Shown piece by piece: positions 1 through 8,375 of a stretch of DNA of 19,938 bases. The notes under the pieces are model-generated. The model saw only the letters and a list, made by a program, of their open reading frames with translations. It was not told where the DNA came from and searched no databases. Position 1 is the first letter of the stretch; each line of letters opens with the position of its first letter. A program made the position numbers and the translations under genes. Origin of the DNA: CAYUNT01 sp964446285 (GTDB lineage Bacteria; Sumerlaeota; Sumerlaeia; SLMS01; CAYUNT01); the NCBI GenBank assembly GCA_964446285.1, contig CAYUNT010000067.1:1-19938 (forward strand). Direction: 5' to 3'.

Positions 1-96
1 GTGGTTGGGGGTTGGGAGCAAAAAGAAGATATGCAAAAGGGTTGAAAGGATAATGAGAAGTCCTGCCAAGAAAACCAAAAGCAACGCTAAATCCTC

Positions 97-229
97 GCTG
101 ACCACTGTTCACCGATTACTGGCAAATCTTCACTGCCCACTGATCACTAACATATCTTCACTGCCTGCTGTTTACTGTCCACTGCCCACTGACCACTCTT
201 GCTCACAACCCACAACCCACAACTCACAA
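97..229. repeat. Phased degenerate heptanucleotide repeat array
   Basis: Nineteen consecutive 7-base units run without a phase slip. Fifteen ACTG-type units lie at 97-201; eight begin exactly ACTG (ACTGTTC, ACTGGCA, ACTGCCC, ACTGATC, ACTGCCT, ACTGTCC, ACTGCCC, ACTGACC). Four CACAA-type units follow at 202-229 (CTCACAA, CCCACAA, CCCACAA, CTCACAA). A higher-order repeat is visible: the pair at 125-138 recurs with two changes at 153-166, exactly four units later. Two GGTTGGG units at 3-16 are G-rich on this strand, so they face the opposite way to the array. The array ends about 18 bases before the stop codon of the minus-strand gene. It resembles the short tandemly repeated repetitive (STRR) heptamers described in cyanobacteria; that is a resemblance only. 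Bases 17-96 show nothing recognisable. Confidence 0.8.
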
Positions 230-247
230 CTCCCCCCTCTCCCCTTC

Positions 248-2875
248 TCACTCTCCCGCGGTGATTTCATAGGTCACGAGGATATTTTTCAACTGGATCG
301 CGAAGCTGGGAGTCGCTGGTTTGGGCTTGTCCGCTTTTTTGGCGGTAAGTTTGAGAAACAGCCGCCCCGTGCAGGGCGAAACAAACTGGGATACGCGCGA
401 ACTGTCGATCGTTTGCTTGGGAATCGAGACCGGCTCAAAACGCAAGGTCCTCAAATTGAGAATTTCGATGCTGAAATCCTGGGTTTCCGCGTCTGTGTAG
501 GCGGTTTCGATGACGACGGATTGCGCCGAGACATTGTTCGTATTGAAGGGCCACACGGCGCTGACCATGCAGTTGGAATCGCGCATCTCCAGATCACCGA
601 GATCATTGGCGTTCACGGTTCCTTCGACGGACTGCCCCAAAAACTCCAGGCGATTTTGCCAGGGCGCCAGGGGGCCTTTGGCTCGGGGCGCGGGACGCAA
701 TGGCAGGCGAATCGCATAGCAAACGGCGTGCGTGAAAATATCCGGTTTGGCGGAAAGGGCGATTTTCGCCTCGGGTTGTTCGCCGAAGGCAATCAGCCAG
801 ACTTCGGCTCCGTGCGGAGGGAAAATTTTGGAGGTCAAGTCTGGCTCGAACCAGTAATGCGCCAAGTAGTTGAGAGTGGAGGCTGCTTGGCGGACTTCGT
901 CGGATTGGAGATTGCGCAGGGCGAAGATGTGCTCTTGAAGCAGTTCGCCCGCGGCGCGCCATCGGGTCGAGGTTCGCTGCGTGGGATCCGTGTTGGGAAA
1001 CGTGGCCGATCCGGGCTGAAGGACGTAGGTGTCGCCCGGCAGCAGGTCGCGCGGAAGCGGCAGCGCCTGATCGCTGTAAAACAAAATGGGACGGCGCAAC
1101 GGGCGGCTTGTGTTGTTGCGGATGGAGCCGGAGAGTTCCTCGCGGTTCCAGACCAAATCCGCCTCGACCGCTCCCTCCATGTCGATCAGGCCCCTGGTTT
1201 CCAGATGCCCAATGTCCCATTGGCCAAGCGGAAGGTCGTTCACCGATTGGATTTTTTCATCCACGCGATGGATGGTCGGGCCTTGTTCGATGTCGAGCAG
1301 TCCGCCGCTGCCGCCCCCCCCAACCGAAACAGCCTTGAAGGCGCTGTAACTCGATCGCAGGAAGTCCTCGCTTTTCCACCAATGATCGCCCCGGGCAAGC
1401 GCCAGCGCGGCGGATTCCGGACGGGCGGACATGCGGGTCTTTTTCGGGCTGAATATGCCATATTGACCACGAAGCACCGCGGTATTTTCTCCCGCGCGTC
1501 CGGCGATCAGGCTCGCTTCGCGCACGATCAGGTCTCCGCCCTTGGTCAGCGCGCCGATTCCATAAATCAGGCTGCTGAACACCAGAACAATGCAGGGCAC
1601 AGAAACCCAGGCCCACTCGATTTTTTTGCGCTTGTAAAGCATCCGGAAATTGATCGGGCCAACAGCAAGCACATATCCAATAAGAAGGAAAAAGATCAGG
1701 AAGATATTGGCGGGCCGGGCGGCGCGGCGCGAAACCACGGGGGCGTTCGAGCGCAAGTCTGCCTGAAAGGTGTATTCGGAGCCGGTAATGGGCCGCCAGG
1801 GCAGGATCGAACGCCAGAGATTGGAAAAATTGATTTCGATGGAAGGTGTGAGATTGCGCGACTCGAAGGCAAAAAAGATCACCTCTCCCAGACCCTGATG
1901 GCGGCGCACCACCAGCGGCAGCTTTTCCGCTTCGGCCAGCACTTCGGCGTCGGGGGAGGGCGTGATGAGGGCGGTCACAATGTCGTTGGTCTCGACGGGG
2001 ATCGAAGGGTCCGTGATGCGCCGGACACTGCCATCCTCGCCAAGCCGGAGCCTGGCGCCGCCTTCAACAGTTCCCGGCAGGATGCGGTCCATCAGCCCGC
2101 CGCGCCACGCGGAGGGATCGCCCGAGGAGACCGCCACAAGCGTTCCGCCAGCGTTGACCCATTCTTCCAGCGCCTGTTCCTGGGCGGGACGGAGGAAAGT
2201 CTCGCTCCAATTTGTCAGAACCACCACGCCAACCGGCGCCAATCCCCACCAATTCTCGGGGAGGTTTTCCGGCTGGGCTTTGGCGACAACCAGTGGATCA
2301 GCCACGCGCAGTTTCGGAAGGCTTGCCGGAGTCAATTCCGCCGACACGTTGAGCAGAAGCACAGTCCCAGGCGCAAGGGGCTGAATCTGAAGCGGAAAAG
2401 TCCGCAGCAATTTGCCATTGGTGGTTCGCAGTTCCGCCACAGGCTGCGCGGGGAGCGTATCGGAAAACCGCGCATAGACATAATAGCGCTGCACGGAGAA
2501 GGCGGGAATATCAATCTCGCGCGTAAAGATGTGGCGCAAACCGCTGTCGCCGCCCTCGCTCGGGATGGAAATGACGCCTTGAAATGCGCGGGGAGGCTCC
2601 GCGCCCGGTTCCGTCGAGGGCTGGTTGCGGACAGTGATTACGACAGGGGTCCATTCGCCCGGGCGGTAAAAGCCGTCGAACCCGGCAAGGCATTCGACTG
2701 TGGGCAGAGCAAACGCAGACCCGGCCGCAGCCAATAAAAAGACCACAGCGCAAAGAATCTGGCGTGCGGCCGCCGCTGGGGCCGCGGGGGGGGCGAACCG
2801 CCGTGTTTTTTGTTTTACAACAGGAGAACGCGACATTGGCAAACCGGCATCCCTCCGCGAAACGTCAGTTTTCAT
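248..2875 (-). CDS. Large exported membrane-anchored protein, GATase-like region, function unknown
   Basis: I cannot name the function of this 875-residue protein. An ATG at 2875 is preferred because a GGAG lies about 11 bases upstream. A later ATG at 2836 would give a more ordinary signal peptide, and an ATG at 2908 is also in frame. A signal-peptide-like core (residues about 39-55, ending GSAFA) follows a long basic Ala/Pro-rich N-region. Next come a beta-rich region (about 57-140), then a stretch around 210-255 with the alternating hydrophobic strand, helix and GGTLV pattern of glutamine-amidotransferase-like folds, with no visible catalytic Cys. Two membrane helices lie near 390-410 and 422-444, separated by a basic loop (YKRKK). 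A large extracytoplasmic C-terminal half follows. Similar architectures occur in uncharacterised membrane proteins of gliding and PVC-type bacteria. It lies 233 bases downstream of the MATE gene on the same strand, and the spacer shows no convincing promoter or terminator. Confidence 0.75.
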   Translation of the reverse strand: MKTDVSRRDAGLPMSRSPVVKQKTRRFAPPAAPAAAARQILCAVVFLLAAAGSAFALPTVECLAGFDGFYRPGEWTPVVITVRNQPSTEPGAEPPRAFQGVISIPSEGGDSGLRHIFTREIDIPAFSVQRYYVYARFSDTLPAQPVAELRTTNGKLLRTFPLQIQPLAPGTVLLLNVSAELTPASLPKLRVADPLVVAKAQPENLPENWWGLAPVGVVVLTNWSETFLRPAQEQALEEWVNAGGTLVAVSSGDPSAWRGGLMDRILPGTVEGGARLRLGEDGSVRRITDPSIPVETNDIVTALITPSPDAEVLAEAEKLPLVVRRHQGLGEVIFFAFESRNLTPSIEINFSNLWRSILPWRPITGSEYTFQADLRSNAPVVSRRAARPANIFLIFFLLIGYVLAVGPINFRMLYKRKKIEWAWVSVPCIVLVFSSLIYGIGALTKGGDLIVREASLIAGRAGENTAVLRGQYGIFSPKKTRMSARPESAALALARGDHWWKSEDFLRSSYSAFKAVSVGGGGSGGLLDIEQGPTIHRVDEKIQSVNDLPLGQWDIGHLETRGLIDMEGAVEADLVWNREELSGSIRNNTSRPLRRPILFYSDQALPLPRDLLPGDTYVLQPGSATFPNTDPTQRTSTRWRAAGELLQEHIFALRNLQSDEVRQAASTLNYLAHYWFEPDLTSKIFPPHGAEVWLIAFGEQPEAKIALSAKPDIFTHAVCYAIRLPLRPAPRAKGPLAPWQNRLEFLGQSVEGTVNANDLGDLEMRDSNCMVSAVWPFNTNNVSAQSVVIETAYTDAETQDFSIEILNLRTLRFEPVSIPKQTIDSSRVSQFVSPCTGRLFLKLTAKKADKPKPATPSFAIQLKNILVTYEITAGE

Positions 2876-3108
2876 TCCCTTATCGCTCCCCGTCGCTCCC
2901 GAATGCAACGATTTGTCCTTGGTCTGGCGCCCGGGAGCTCATTTTGGCGTCAATATAAGGTCCGAGCCGGCATTTGCCCCCTCACGGCGTTCGGGGTTCC
3001 GCTTTAGGATCGCTCCACATAGCCTCCATGTATGCAGAACCCGGAACGAAGTGACGGGGTTGGGATTCCTTCTTCGCCATATTCTCTTTTGGGATCGCCC
3101 CTCCTACC

Positions 3109-4620
3109 CTATATCTGCCGGCGTTTCCAGTGCCCGCCCGCCAGGCGCGCCAATAATATGACGGATCGAAGCGACCAGTCGATGAGCGTGGCCCAATAAA
3201 TTCCCGCGACGCCCAGTCCGGCAAGAAATCCGAGCGTATATCCCAGGCCGACGCGGACCACGATATTTCCGCCGAGTTGCGCCAGCGTGGGCGAAATCGT
3301 GTCGCCCGCGCCGCGCAATCCGCCGCTCAGGGTCGAGCCGAGGCCGATCATGGGCTGTTCCAATGCCGCGATCAGGAGCAGCGGAACCGCCAGCGCCAGA
3401 AAATCGGCCTCGTGCGAAAACCATCCTAACAGCCATTGCGGAAAAGTGGAAAACAAAATTCCCAACATGCCCATCAGAACAATGGCGAGCCATGCGCAGA
3501 GTTTGAAGGCGAGCAGCGCGGTGCGTGAATCGCGCCGCCCGAGCGATTGCCCCACCAGCGTGCTGGCCGAAACGGCGAATCCCGCGCCGATCATGAAACT
3601 GAGCGATTCGATGCGCACCACCGAAGCATGGGCGGCGAGCGCCGTGGTGCCGAACTCCGCGATCAGCCGGATGAATAGCAAAAACCCGATGGAAACAAGG
3701 ATTTCTTCGAGCAGCGAAGGGGCCGACACGCCGAGGAGTTTAGGCGTTACCCCGCGCAGCCAGGGCCGCGCGCCCCCTCGCACAAGCCGGAATTCCGGAT
3801 TATCCCGGGGATCGCCAGCCTCCGCGCGGGCCTCTTTGCCCTTGCCCTCGATATGCAGCACAGGCGCGGGCAGCAAATCGAGTTCGGGTTCTGTAACAGG
3901 GTCTTTGGAATATACCGGCTCGGTGAACAAGCGTTTGGGCCGAACGCCCCGCATCGCCGCCAAAGCAAGAAAAGCGAATCCGCTGGCGAATCCGAGCGCC
4001 GAGGCGATTCCCGCGCCAAGCATCCCCAGCCGTGGCGCGCCCCAATGCCCGAAGATCAGGATATAGTTCCCGAGAACATTAATCAGATTGGCGAGAATCG
4101 AAGCCAGCAAAGGCGTGCGCGTATCGCCCGCCGCGCGCATCGAGGCCCCGAGATTGATGCTCATTTGCGTAAGCGGAAACACGCAAAGAATGGCCCCGGC
4201 ATAAGCGGCGCCCGCGCGCAAAACGTCCGGCTCCGCGCCGAGGAGTTTCAGAATTGCCGGCAAAAGCGCAATCAATGGCCCGCCCAGCAACAGGCCGAGC
4301 GCCCCGGCGAGCAGAATGCCGTGCGAAGCCGCTTCGCGCGCGGCGCGGAATTGTTCGGCCCCCCAGCGGCGCGAGACGATGGCCGCCGTCCCTACCTGAA
4401 TGCAGCCGGTGGTTTCTGTTAGCCGCCACAAGAGCACGCCTGCCATCGAGGCGGCGGCCAGTTCCGCCCTTCCGACGCGCGAGAGCATCAGCGCATCGAT
4501 AAAAAACACCGCCGATGCCATCAGATTGCCCGCAATATAGGGGACGGCCAGGCGAACGGACGCCTTTTGCAGTTGCGCCAGTTCAGGGGCGCGGTCTCGC
4601 GGTCGCAAAGAGAATTTCAT
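3109..4620 (-). CDS. MATE-family multidrug/Na+(H+) antiporter
   Basis: This 503-residue polytopic inner-membrane protein is a probable cation-coupled efflux transporter of the MATE family. It has two homologous halves of about six helices each. The conserved loop motif occurs once per half: MRAAGDTRTP near residues 161-170 and LRGAGDTISP near 435-444. The N-terminal half also has the typical 'FFIDALMLSRVG' segment after the first helix. An unusually long charged linker (about residues 224-292, rich in Glu, Asp, Lys and Pro) joins the halves; ordinary MATE proteins are about 450 residues, so this loop explains the extra length. The ATG at 4620 is chosen over an in-frame TTG at 4635; neither has a strong ribosome-binding site. 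Substrate cannot be inferred. It follows the nucleoside transporter gene by 150 bases in the same direction. Confidence 0.9.
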   Translation of the reverse strand: MKFSLRPRDRAPELAQLQKASVRLAVPYIAGNLMASAVFFIDALMLSRVGRAELAAASMAGVLLWRLTETTGCIQVGTAAIVSRRWGAEQFRAAREAASHGILLAGALGLLLGGPLIALLPAILKLLGAEPDVLRAGAAYAGAILCVFPLTQMSINLGASMRAAGDTRTPLLASILANLINVLGNYILIFGHWGAPRLGMLGAGIASALGFASGFAFLALAAMRGVRPKRLFTEPVYSKDPVTEPELDLLPAPVLHIEGKGKEARAEAGDPRDNPEFRLVRGGARPWLRGVTPKLLGVSAPSLLEEILVSIGFLLFIRLIAEFGTTALAAHASVVRIESLSFMIGAGFAVSASTLVGQSLGRRDSRTALLAFKLCAWLAIVLMGMLGILFSTFPQWLLGWFSHEADFLALAVPLLLIAALEQPMIGLGSTLSGGLRGAGDTISPTLAQLGGNIVVRVGLGYTLGFLAGLGVAGIYWATLIDWSLRSVILLARLAGGHWKRRQI

Positions 4621-4730
4621 GAAGAATCCAGGCAAGAAACAAAGCAGGAGAGGAGAGTGAATCGGAGAACAGGAGCAGGAGGAAGAGAGGACAAGAGGAA
4701 GCTGAGGATGAAAGAATGAGTGAAGGAGCG
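4621..4730. other. Purine-rich strand-asymmetric spacer
   Basis: The spacer between the nucleoside transporter and MATE genes is strikingly purine-biased on the plus strand: 92 of 110 bases are A or G. The minus-strand mRNA leader of the MATE gene is therefore almost entirely C and U. No ORF is evident. A short hairpin (GTCC-TTCA-GGAC, 4738-4749) sits beside it, close to the stop codon of the nucleoside transporter gene, without a T-run on either side. Confidence 0.6.
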
Positions 4731-4770
4731 GCCCTTTGTCCTTCAGGACTTGGCCCGGCCTGTCGCCGTC

Positions 4771-6078
4771 TCAGCCGCCAAAGAGATACCCCGCGCCCTG
4801 GCCGATGAACAGCCCGGAAATGGCGGCTGTCTGAAAACAAGCAAGGGTCGAAGCAAGCAGCGCCCGCATCCCCAGCCGCGCCACATCGGCCGCGCGCTCG
4901 GGCACAAGCGAAGCCACCCCGCCAACGAAAATCGCGACGGCGGCGATATGGCTGAATCCGCAAAGCGCATAGGAGGCAAGGATGGCCGAGCGCGGATGAA
5001 CCAGCGTATTGGATTGAATGAGCACCGAGAGGTGTTTGTAGCAGATGAGCTCGGTGATAATGGTGCGTTCGCCAAGAATCTTCGAGATCGGCCCGGCATC
5101 CTCGACGGGAACTCCGATGAGAAGCGTGAAGGGATAGAAAATCCACCCGAGGACTTTTTCGAGCGACAGGGGCGGAATCGGAATGCCCACAGAGGCGGCA
5201 AAGCCCGAAAGCCATCCGAGCAGGCCGTTGACGAGCGCCGCCAAGCCCAGAAACGCAATCAGAAGCGCCGCGACACCCATGGCGAGTTTCATGCCCTCAT
5301 TCGCGCCGCGCAAAATGGCCTCGACGAGCGTCGTATCGGGCGGTTTTTCGCCAGTCACCACGCGGCCAAACGTTTCGGGGCGCTCTTGTTCGGGCAGGAG
5401 GATTTTCGCCATGACCACCGCGGCCGGCGCGCTCAGAAGCGAAGCCGTAATCAGATGCCCGGCAATGGAAGGAAACACATCGCGCAACAGAAGCGTGTAG
5501 AACCCGAGCACGGACGAGGCGATCGTGGCCATTCCCGCCGTCAGAATCAGGAGCAATTCCGAACGCGTGGCGCGCCGCAGGTAAGGGCGAATGGAAAAGA
5601 CGGATTCGATGCCGACAAAGATGTTGCTGGCGGCGCAAAGGGCCTCGGCGCCGCTCAGGCGCATCGAACGCGAAAACAGCATGGAAAACAGGCGCAGAAT
5701 CCACTGCATGATCCGAAGGAAATACAGCGCCGACATCAAGGCGGAAAAGAAAATGATTGTCGGAAATCCCTGAAAGGCCAGGAAAAAACCCAGCGACTTT
5801 TCGCCTGAGGAACTCGTCTGCCCGGGCGGAACGCCAAGCGCTCCAAACACAAGAATGGCGCCTTCGCGAGAATAATCCAGAATCTGAACCACAACTGTGT
5901 TCAGCAGGCTGAACAACTTTCGTCCCGGAGGAAACACAAACAAAATCGCCGCGAAACACATTTGCAAAAGAAACCCGGCGACGACTGTCCGCCACGAAAT
6001 GGACTGGCGGCGGGTGGAAAACAGCACAGCAAACGCCATCAGCGCCACCGAACCGGCAAGCGATATGACCTGATCCAT
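4771..6078 (-). CDS. Divergent concentrative nucleoside transporter (CNT/NupC family)
   Basis: This 435-residue inner-membrane protein belongs to the concentrative nucleoside transporter family, which imports nucleosides with H+ or Na+. Family landmarks are clear: the gate-domain hairpin 'SNIFVGIES...IRPYL' (from about residue 152), the 'TAGMATIASSVLGFY' helix, 'GVPVEDA', the TM7-like 'ITELICYKHL' with its glutamate (E344), and 'YALCGFSHIAA' near 370-380. The substrate-contact residues differ from canonical members. The usual GQTEAP hairpin becomes GIES with one residue fewer, so Gln and Thr are lost while a Glu can still align. The usual FANFSS becomes FSHIAA, replacing the binding Asn and Ser. 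This suggests a different substrate or coupling mode. The ATG at 6078 is chosen over the ATG at 6090 because GGAGG lies five bases upstream of it. The gene diverges from the SpoIID-like gene. Confidence 0.88.
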   Translation of the reverse strand: MDQVISLAGSVALMAFAVLFSTRRQSISWRTVVAGFLLQMCFAAILFVFPPGRKLFSLLNTVVVQILDYSREGAILVFGALGVPPGQTSSSGEKSLGFFLAFQGFPTIIFFSALMSALYFLRIMQWILRLFSMLFSRSMRLSGAEALCAASNIFVGIESVFSIRPYLRRATRSELLLILTAGMATIASSVLGFYTLLLRDVFPSIAGHLITASLLSAPAAVVMAKILLPEQERPETFGRVVTGEKPPDTTLVEAILRGANEGMKLAMGVAALLIAFLGLAALVNGLLGWLSGFAASVGIPIPPLSLEKVLGWIFYPFTLLIGVPVEDAGPISKILGERTIITELICYKHLSVLIQSNTLVHPRSAILASYALCGFSHIAAVAIFVGGVASLVPERAADVARLGMRALLASTLACFQTAAISGLFIGQGAGYLFGG

Positions 6079-6081
6079 GCG

Positions 6082-6088
6082 AACCTCC
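6082..6088 (-). promoter_or_regulatory. Strong ribosome-binding site deciding the CNT start
   Basis: On the minus strand GGAGGTT lies here. Its GGAGG core ends five bases before the ATG at 6078. It overlaps the codons that would follow the alternative ATG at 6090, so translation most likely begins at 6078. Confidence 0.7.
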
Positions 6089-6090
6089 AT

Positions 6091-6385
6091 GAGACGGCGT
6101 GCCCGGCAAGGGATGCGCCAGCATCAGTTGCCATGCGAGTTTGTTCTAACGCGCCGCGCGCCGGAATAGCGCAGGAATAAGGCGCGGCGCAAGGGCGCTT
6201 CTCTGCACCCGCCATCTCCGGGGCGGAAAACGGACAAAGGCGATTTTCATTGGCCTGCGAAAAAAAGTTTGTAGGCTTGCATACGATGAGGAAATGGTGG
6301 GGCTGGCCGCGGCGCCTGGCGGCCTTCGAAGTGGCCTGTGCTGATCCACGCCTCACGAATCCAAGCCAAAATGGGACTGACTCCT
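6091..6385. other. Divergent intergenic region, no clear promoter
   Basis: This region separates the divergent CNT and SpoIID-like genes and must contain both promoters, but no hexamer pair near the sigma70 consensus was found on either strand. It holds a GC-rich, locally self-complementary stretch (about 6151-6200) and an A-run at 6260-6266. A 16-residue mini-ORF could start at ATG 6294 and overlap an in-frame GTG at 6338 of the SpoIID-like frame; I see no support for its translation beyond a weak purine run. Confidence 0.4.
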
Positions 6386-8317
6386 ATGAGCCGCTTGCGC
6401 CCCTATTCAGATTCCCTGGGTCCGAGCGTTCGGATCGGAATGCTCCAGCATCGCGATGTTTTGCGTGTGGACCGCATTGGACGCTTTCTTCTCAAGCATC
6501 CTTCCGGAGCCACTTTGGGAAAGATGAATCCAGAGGATGGCACCCTGGAAATTCGCCCGGTCGGGGCGCGTCCGGCCCGGATGGGCTGGCGTCTTGTGCT
6601 GGCGAAAAAGGACACCGCCGAAGAAGCCGCGTTGTGGATTGCCGGCCCCGAGGGGCGCGCCTGCCAGGATTTGCGCCTGGAAATCCTCGAACTCGGTTTT
6701 GACTTCGAAGAAACTCCCGAGCCAGTCACGGCGCGCGAGTGGTGGGTGGTTTCGCAGCCGTTCGGCTCGTCCGACGAGGCGCTTGCCGCCCGAGCGGAAC
6801 AGCCACGCCCGGAATTGGCCAGTCTGCACGAGGTGCGCCTGGCGCCGCCCGAGGGCGACATCGAGGCGCGAATTGGCGGGCGCGAGCCAATACGCCTGCC
6901 GCTCTTTACACGCCTAGAACCCTGCGACGAGGAGCCGCACCGCATCATCCTTCACGATGTGGTTGTCGGCGTGGGATTCCACTGGCAGCATCTCGAAGAT
7001 CAGAAATTGCGCGGGGCGCTCGAAATGCGCCTGGACAATCGCGGCCTCCTCACCGCCATCAACGAACTTCCTCTCGAACAATACCTATACAGCGTCAATT
7101 CGTCCGAAATGATGTCGCAATGCCCGATGGCGCTGCTCGAAGCCCAGACGATCGCCGCGCGAAATACCATCCTCGCAACAATGGGCAAGCATCATTATGC
7201 GGATGATTTCGACATTTGCGCCGACGACCATTGCCAGTGCTACCGCGGATCGTCGCGCGAAACCGACCGTTCGCGCCGCGCCGTCCTCCAGACACTCGGC
7301 GAGGTCCTGGTGCATGAACGCCGCGTCTGCGATTGCCGTTACTCGAAAATTTGCGGCGGCATCGCCGAGGATTCCGGTTCGGTCTGGGAAGGATATGACA
7401 AACCGTATATGACGGCGGTTTGGGACGGCGAAATCGGCGAGAGCGGCGCGGCGGGCGAAACGAGCAAGCATGAGGTGGCGCGCCTGATGCCCGCCAGCAA
7501 TGAAGAGCGCGCCCGCCGGCTCATCGAGTCCACCCCGGATGTCTATTGCAACACGCTGACCGCCAAGGATGTGCCGCAATACCTTAAATATACGGCGCAG
7601 TATTTCCGCTGGACGGTCGAGATGACGCGCGAGGAGTTCGAGGCGTCGCTCAACCGCTTCCCGGCATGGCGCGTGGGCGAGTTGAAAGACATCGAGGTTG
7701 TCAGCCGCGGCAAGTCGGGGCGCATTGAATATGTATGCGTCGTCGGAAGCGAACGATCCGTCGTTATCGGGCGCGAATACAACATCCGCCTGGCTTTTGC
7801 GCCATTCTTCCTCTATTCCTCGTGCTTCATCCCGCATCTGGATCGCGACGAAGCGACGGGACGAGTGACGAAAGTGCGCCTGGTGGGCGGCGGATGGGGT
7901 CACGGGGCGGGATTGTGCCAGATTGGCGCCGCTATGATGGGCGAACGCGGAAAGTCCTGCGGTGAAATTCTCTCGCATTACTATGTTGGAACACGCATCG
8001 CGCGTCTTTTCGGGCGCGGGGCGGACCTTGGGCGGATTCTCTCGCTCGAGCGCCAGGCGGGCGATTTGCGCATCGGCGACCGGTGTTTCGAGTATTACAA
8101 CTGTTATGCGGCGGCGCGCTGCCCGGTGTATCAAAAGGGAATTGCCTTGCGCGCGCGCGCCAGCGGAGTTGCGGGATCGGGTGAAACCGCGCCGGTGGCA
8201 TTCCGCCAGGATTCCTCGGCGGGCAAGCCGTGCGACCTCGGCGATCTTTCCATTTCCTGCTGCGAATTCCTCGAATTCCACGGCCAGTCCGCCTCGCCCA
8301 AACCGGGCGTGCAATAG
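6386..8317 (+). CDS. SpoIID/LytB-domain protein without signal peptide
   Basis: The 643-residue product carries a SpoIID domain. In Bacillus SpoIID this domain is a lytic transglycosylase acting on glycan strands stripped of stem peptides; in LytB it is an amidase enhancer. Motifs in order: 'LPLEQYLYSVNSSEM' with the likely catalytic Glu (about residue 241), the 'LEAQTIAARN' helix, 'DICADDHCQCYRG', 'KICGG' with 'GSVWEGYDKPYM' (about 321-342), and the C-terminal signature 'GWGHGAGLCQIGAAMM' followed by 'EILSHYYVGT' (about 503-535). An N-terminal region of about 220 residues and a Cys-rich C-terminal tail of about 75 residues flank the domain. No hydrophobic signal or membrane anchor is visible, which is odd for a peptidoglycan enzyme. 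The start is uncertain: ATG 6386 has GGGA nine bases upstream; ATG 6371 and GTG 6338 are also in frame, and neither adds a signal sequence. Confidence 0.85.
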   Translation: MSRLRPYSDSLGPSVRIGMLQHRDVLRVDRIGRFLLKHPSGATLGKMNPEDGTLEIRPVGARPARMGWRLVLAKKDTAEEAALWIAGPEGRACQDLRLEILELGFDFEETPEPVTAREWWVVSQPFGSSDEALAARAEQPRPELASLHEVRLAPPEGDIEARIGGREPIRLPLFTRLEPCDEEPHRIILHDVVVGVGFHWQHLEDQKLRGALEMRLDNRGLLTAINELPLEQYLYSVNSSEMMSQCPMALLEAQTIAARNTILATMGKHHYADDFDICADDHCQCYRGSSRETDRSRRAVLQTLGEVLVHERRVCDCRYSKICGGIAEDSGSVWEGYDKPYMTAVWDGEIGESGAAGETSKHEVARLMPASNEERARRLIESTPDVYCNTLTAKDVPQYLKYTAQYFRWTVEMTREEFEASLNRFPAWRVGELKDIEVVSRGKSGRIEYVCVVGSERSVVIGREYNIRLAFAPFFLYSSCFIPHLDRDEATGRVTKVRLVGGGWGHGAGLCQIGAAMMGERGKSCGEILSHYYVGTRIARLFGRGADLGRILSLERQAGDLRIGDRCFEYYNCYAAARCPVYQKGIALRARASGVAGSGETAPVAFRQDSSAGKPCDLGDLSISCCEFLEFHGQSASPKPGVQ

Positions 8318-8347
8318 TCTGGCGCAAAGCGGATTCAATTCGCCGAA

Positions 8348-8375
8348 TTGACAACGCAGGGGGCATGGTTATAGT
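8348..8375 (+). promoter_or_regulatory. Near-consensus sigma70-type promoter for the pseudokinase pair
   Basis: A perfect -35 hexamer TTGACA (8348-8353), a 16-base spacer and the -10 hexamer TATAGT (8370-8375, five of six consensus bases) lie 31 bases after the SpoIID-like stop codon. Transcription would start near 8382, leaving a leader of about 49 bases. The leader carries a small CCCC-TTC-GGGG hairpin (8404-8414) just before the GAGG ribosome-binding site at 8419-8422. The promoter overlaps an in-frame ATG at 8365, which argues against that codon as the start. Confidence 0.7.

Noticed and set aside
97..229. CRISPR array
   Set aside because: Units are seven bases with no spacers; there is no repeat of CRISPR length and no cas gene nearby.
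5..2737. Plus-strand open frame of 910 codons opposite the 248-2875 gene
   Set aside because: Its translation is rich in Arg, Gly, His and Gln with no domain, signal or membrane pattern. The minus-strand frame has a signal peptide, two helices and balanced composition, so the plus frame is an antisense shadow. Its first part also runs through the heptad array.
6294..6344. Possible 16-residue leader peptide before the SpoIID-like gene
   Set aside because: Only a weak purine run precedes it, the peptide shows no regulatory codon pattern, and it would couple to a GTG start that is itself unlikely.
7085..8338. Minus-strand open frame of 417 codons opposite the SpoIID-like gene
   Set aside because: The plus frame carries the clear SpoIID motifs; the minus frame is Arg/Ala-rich and featureless.
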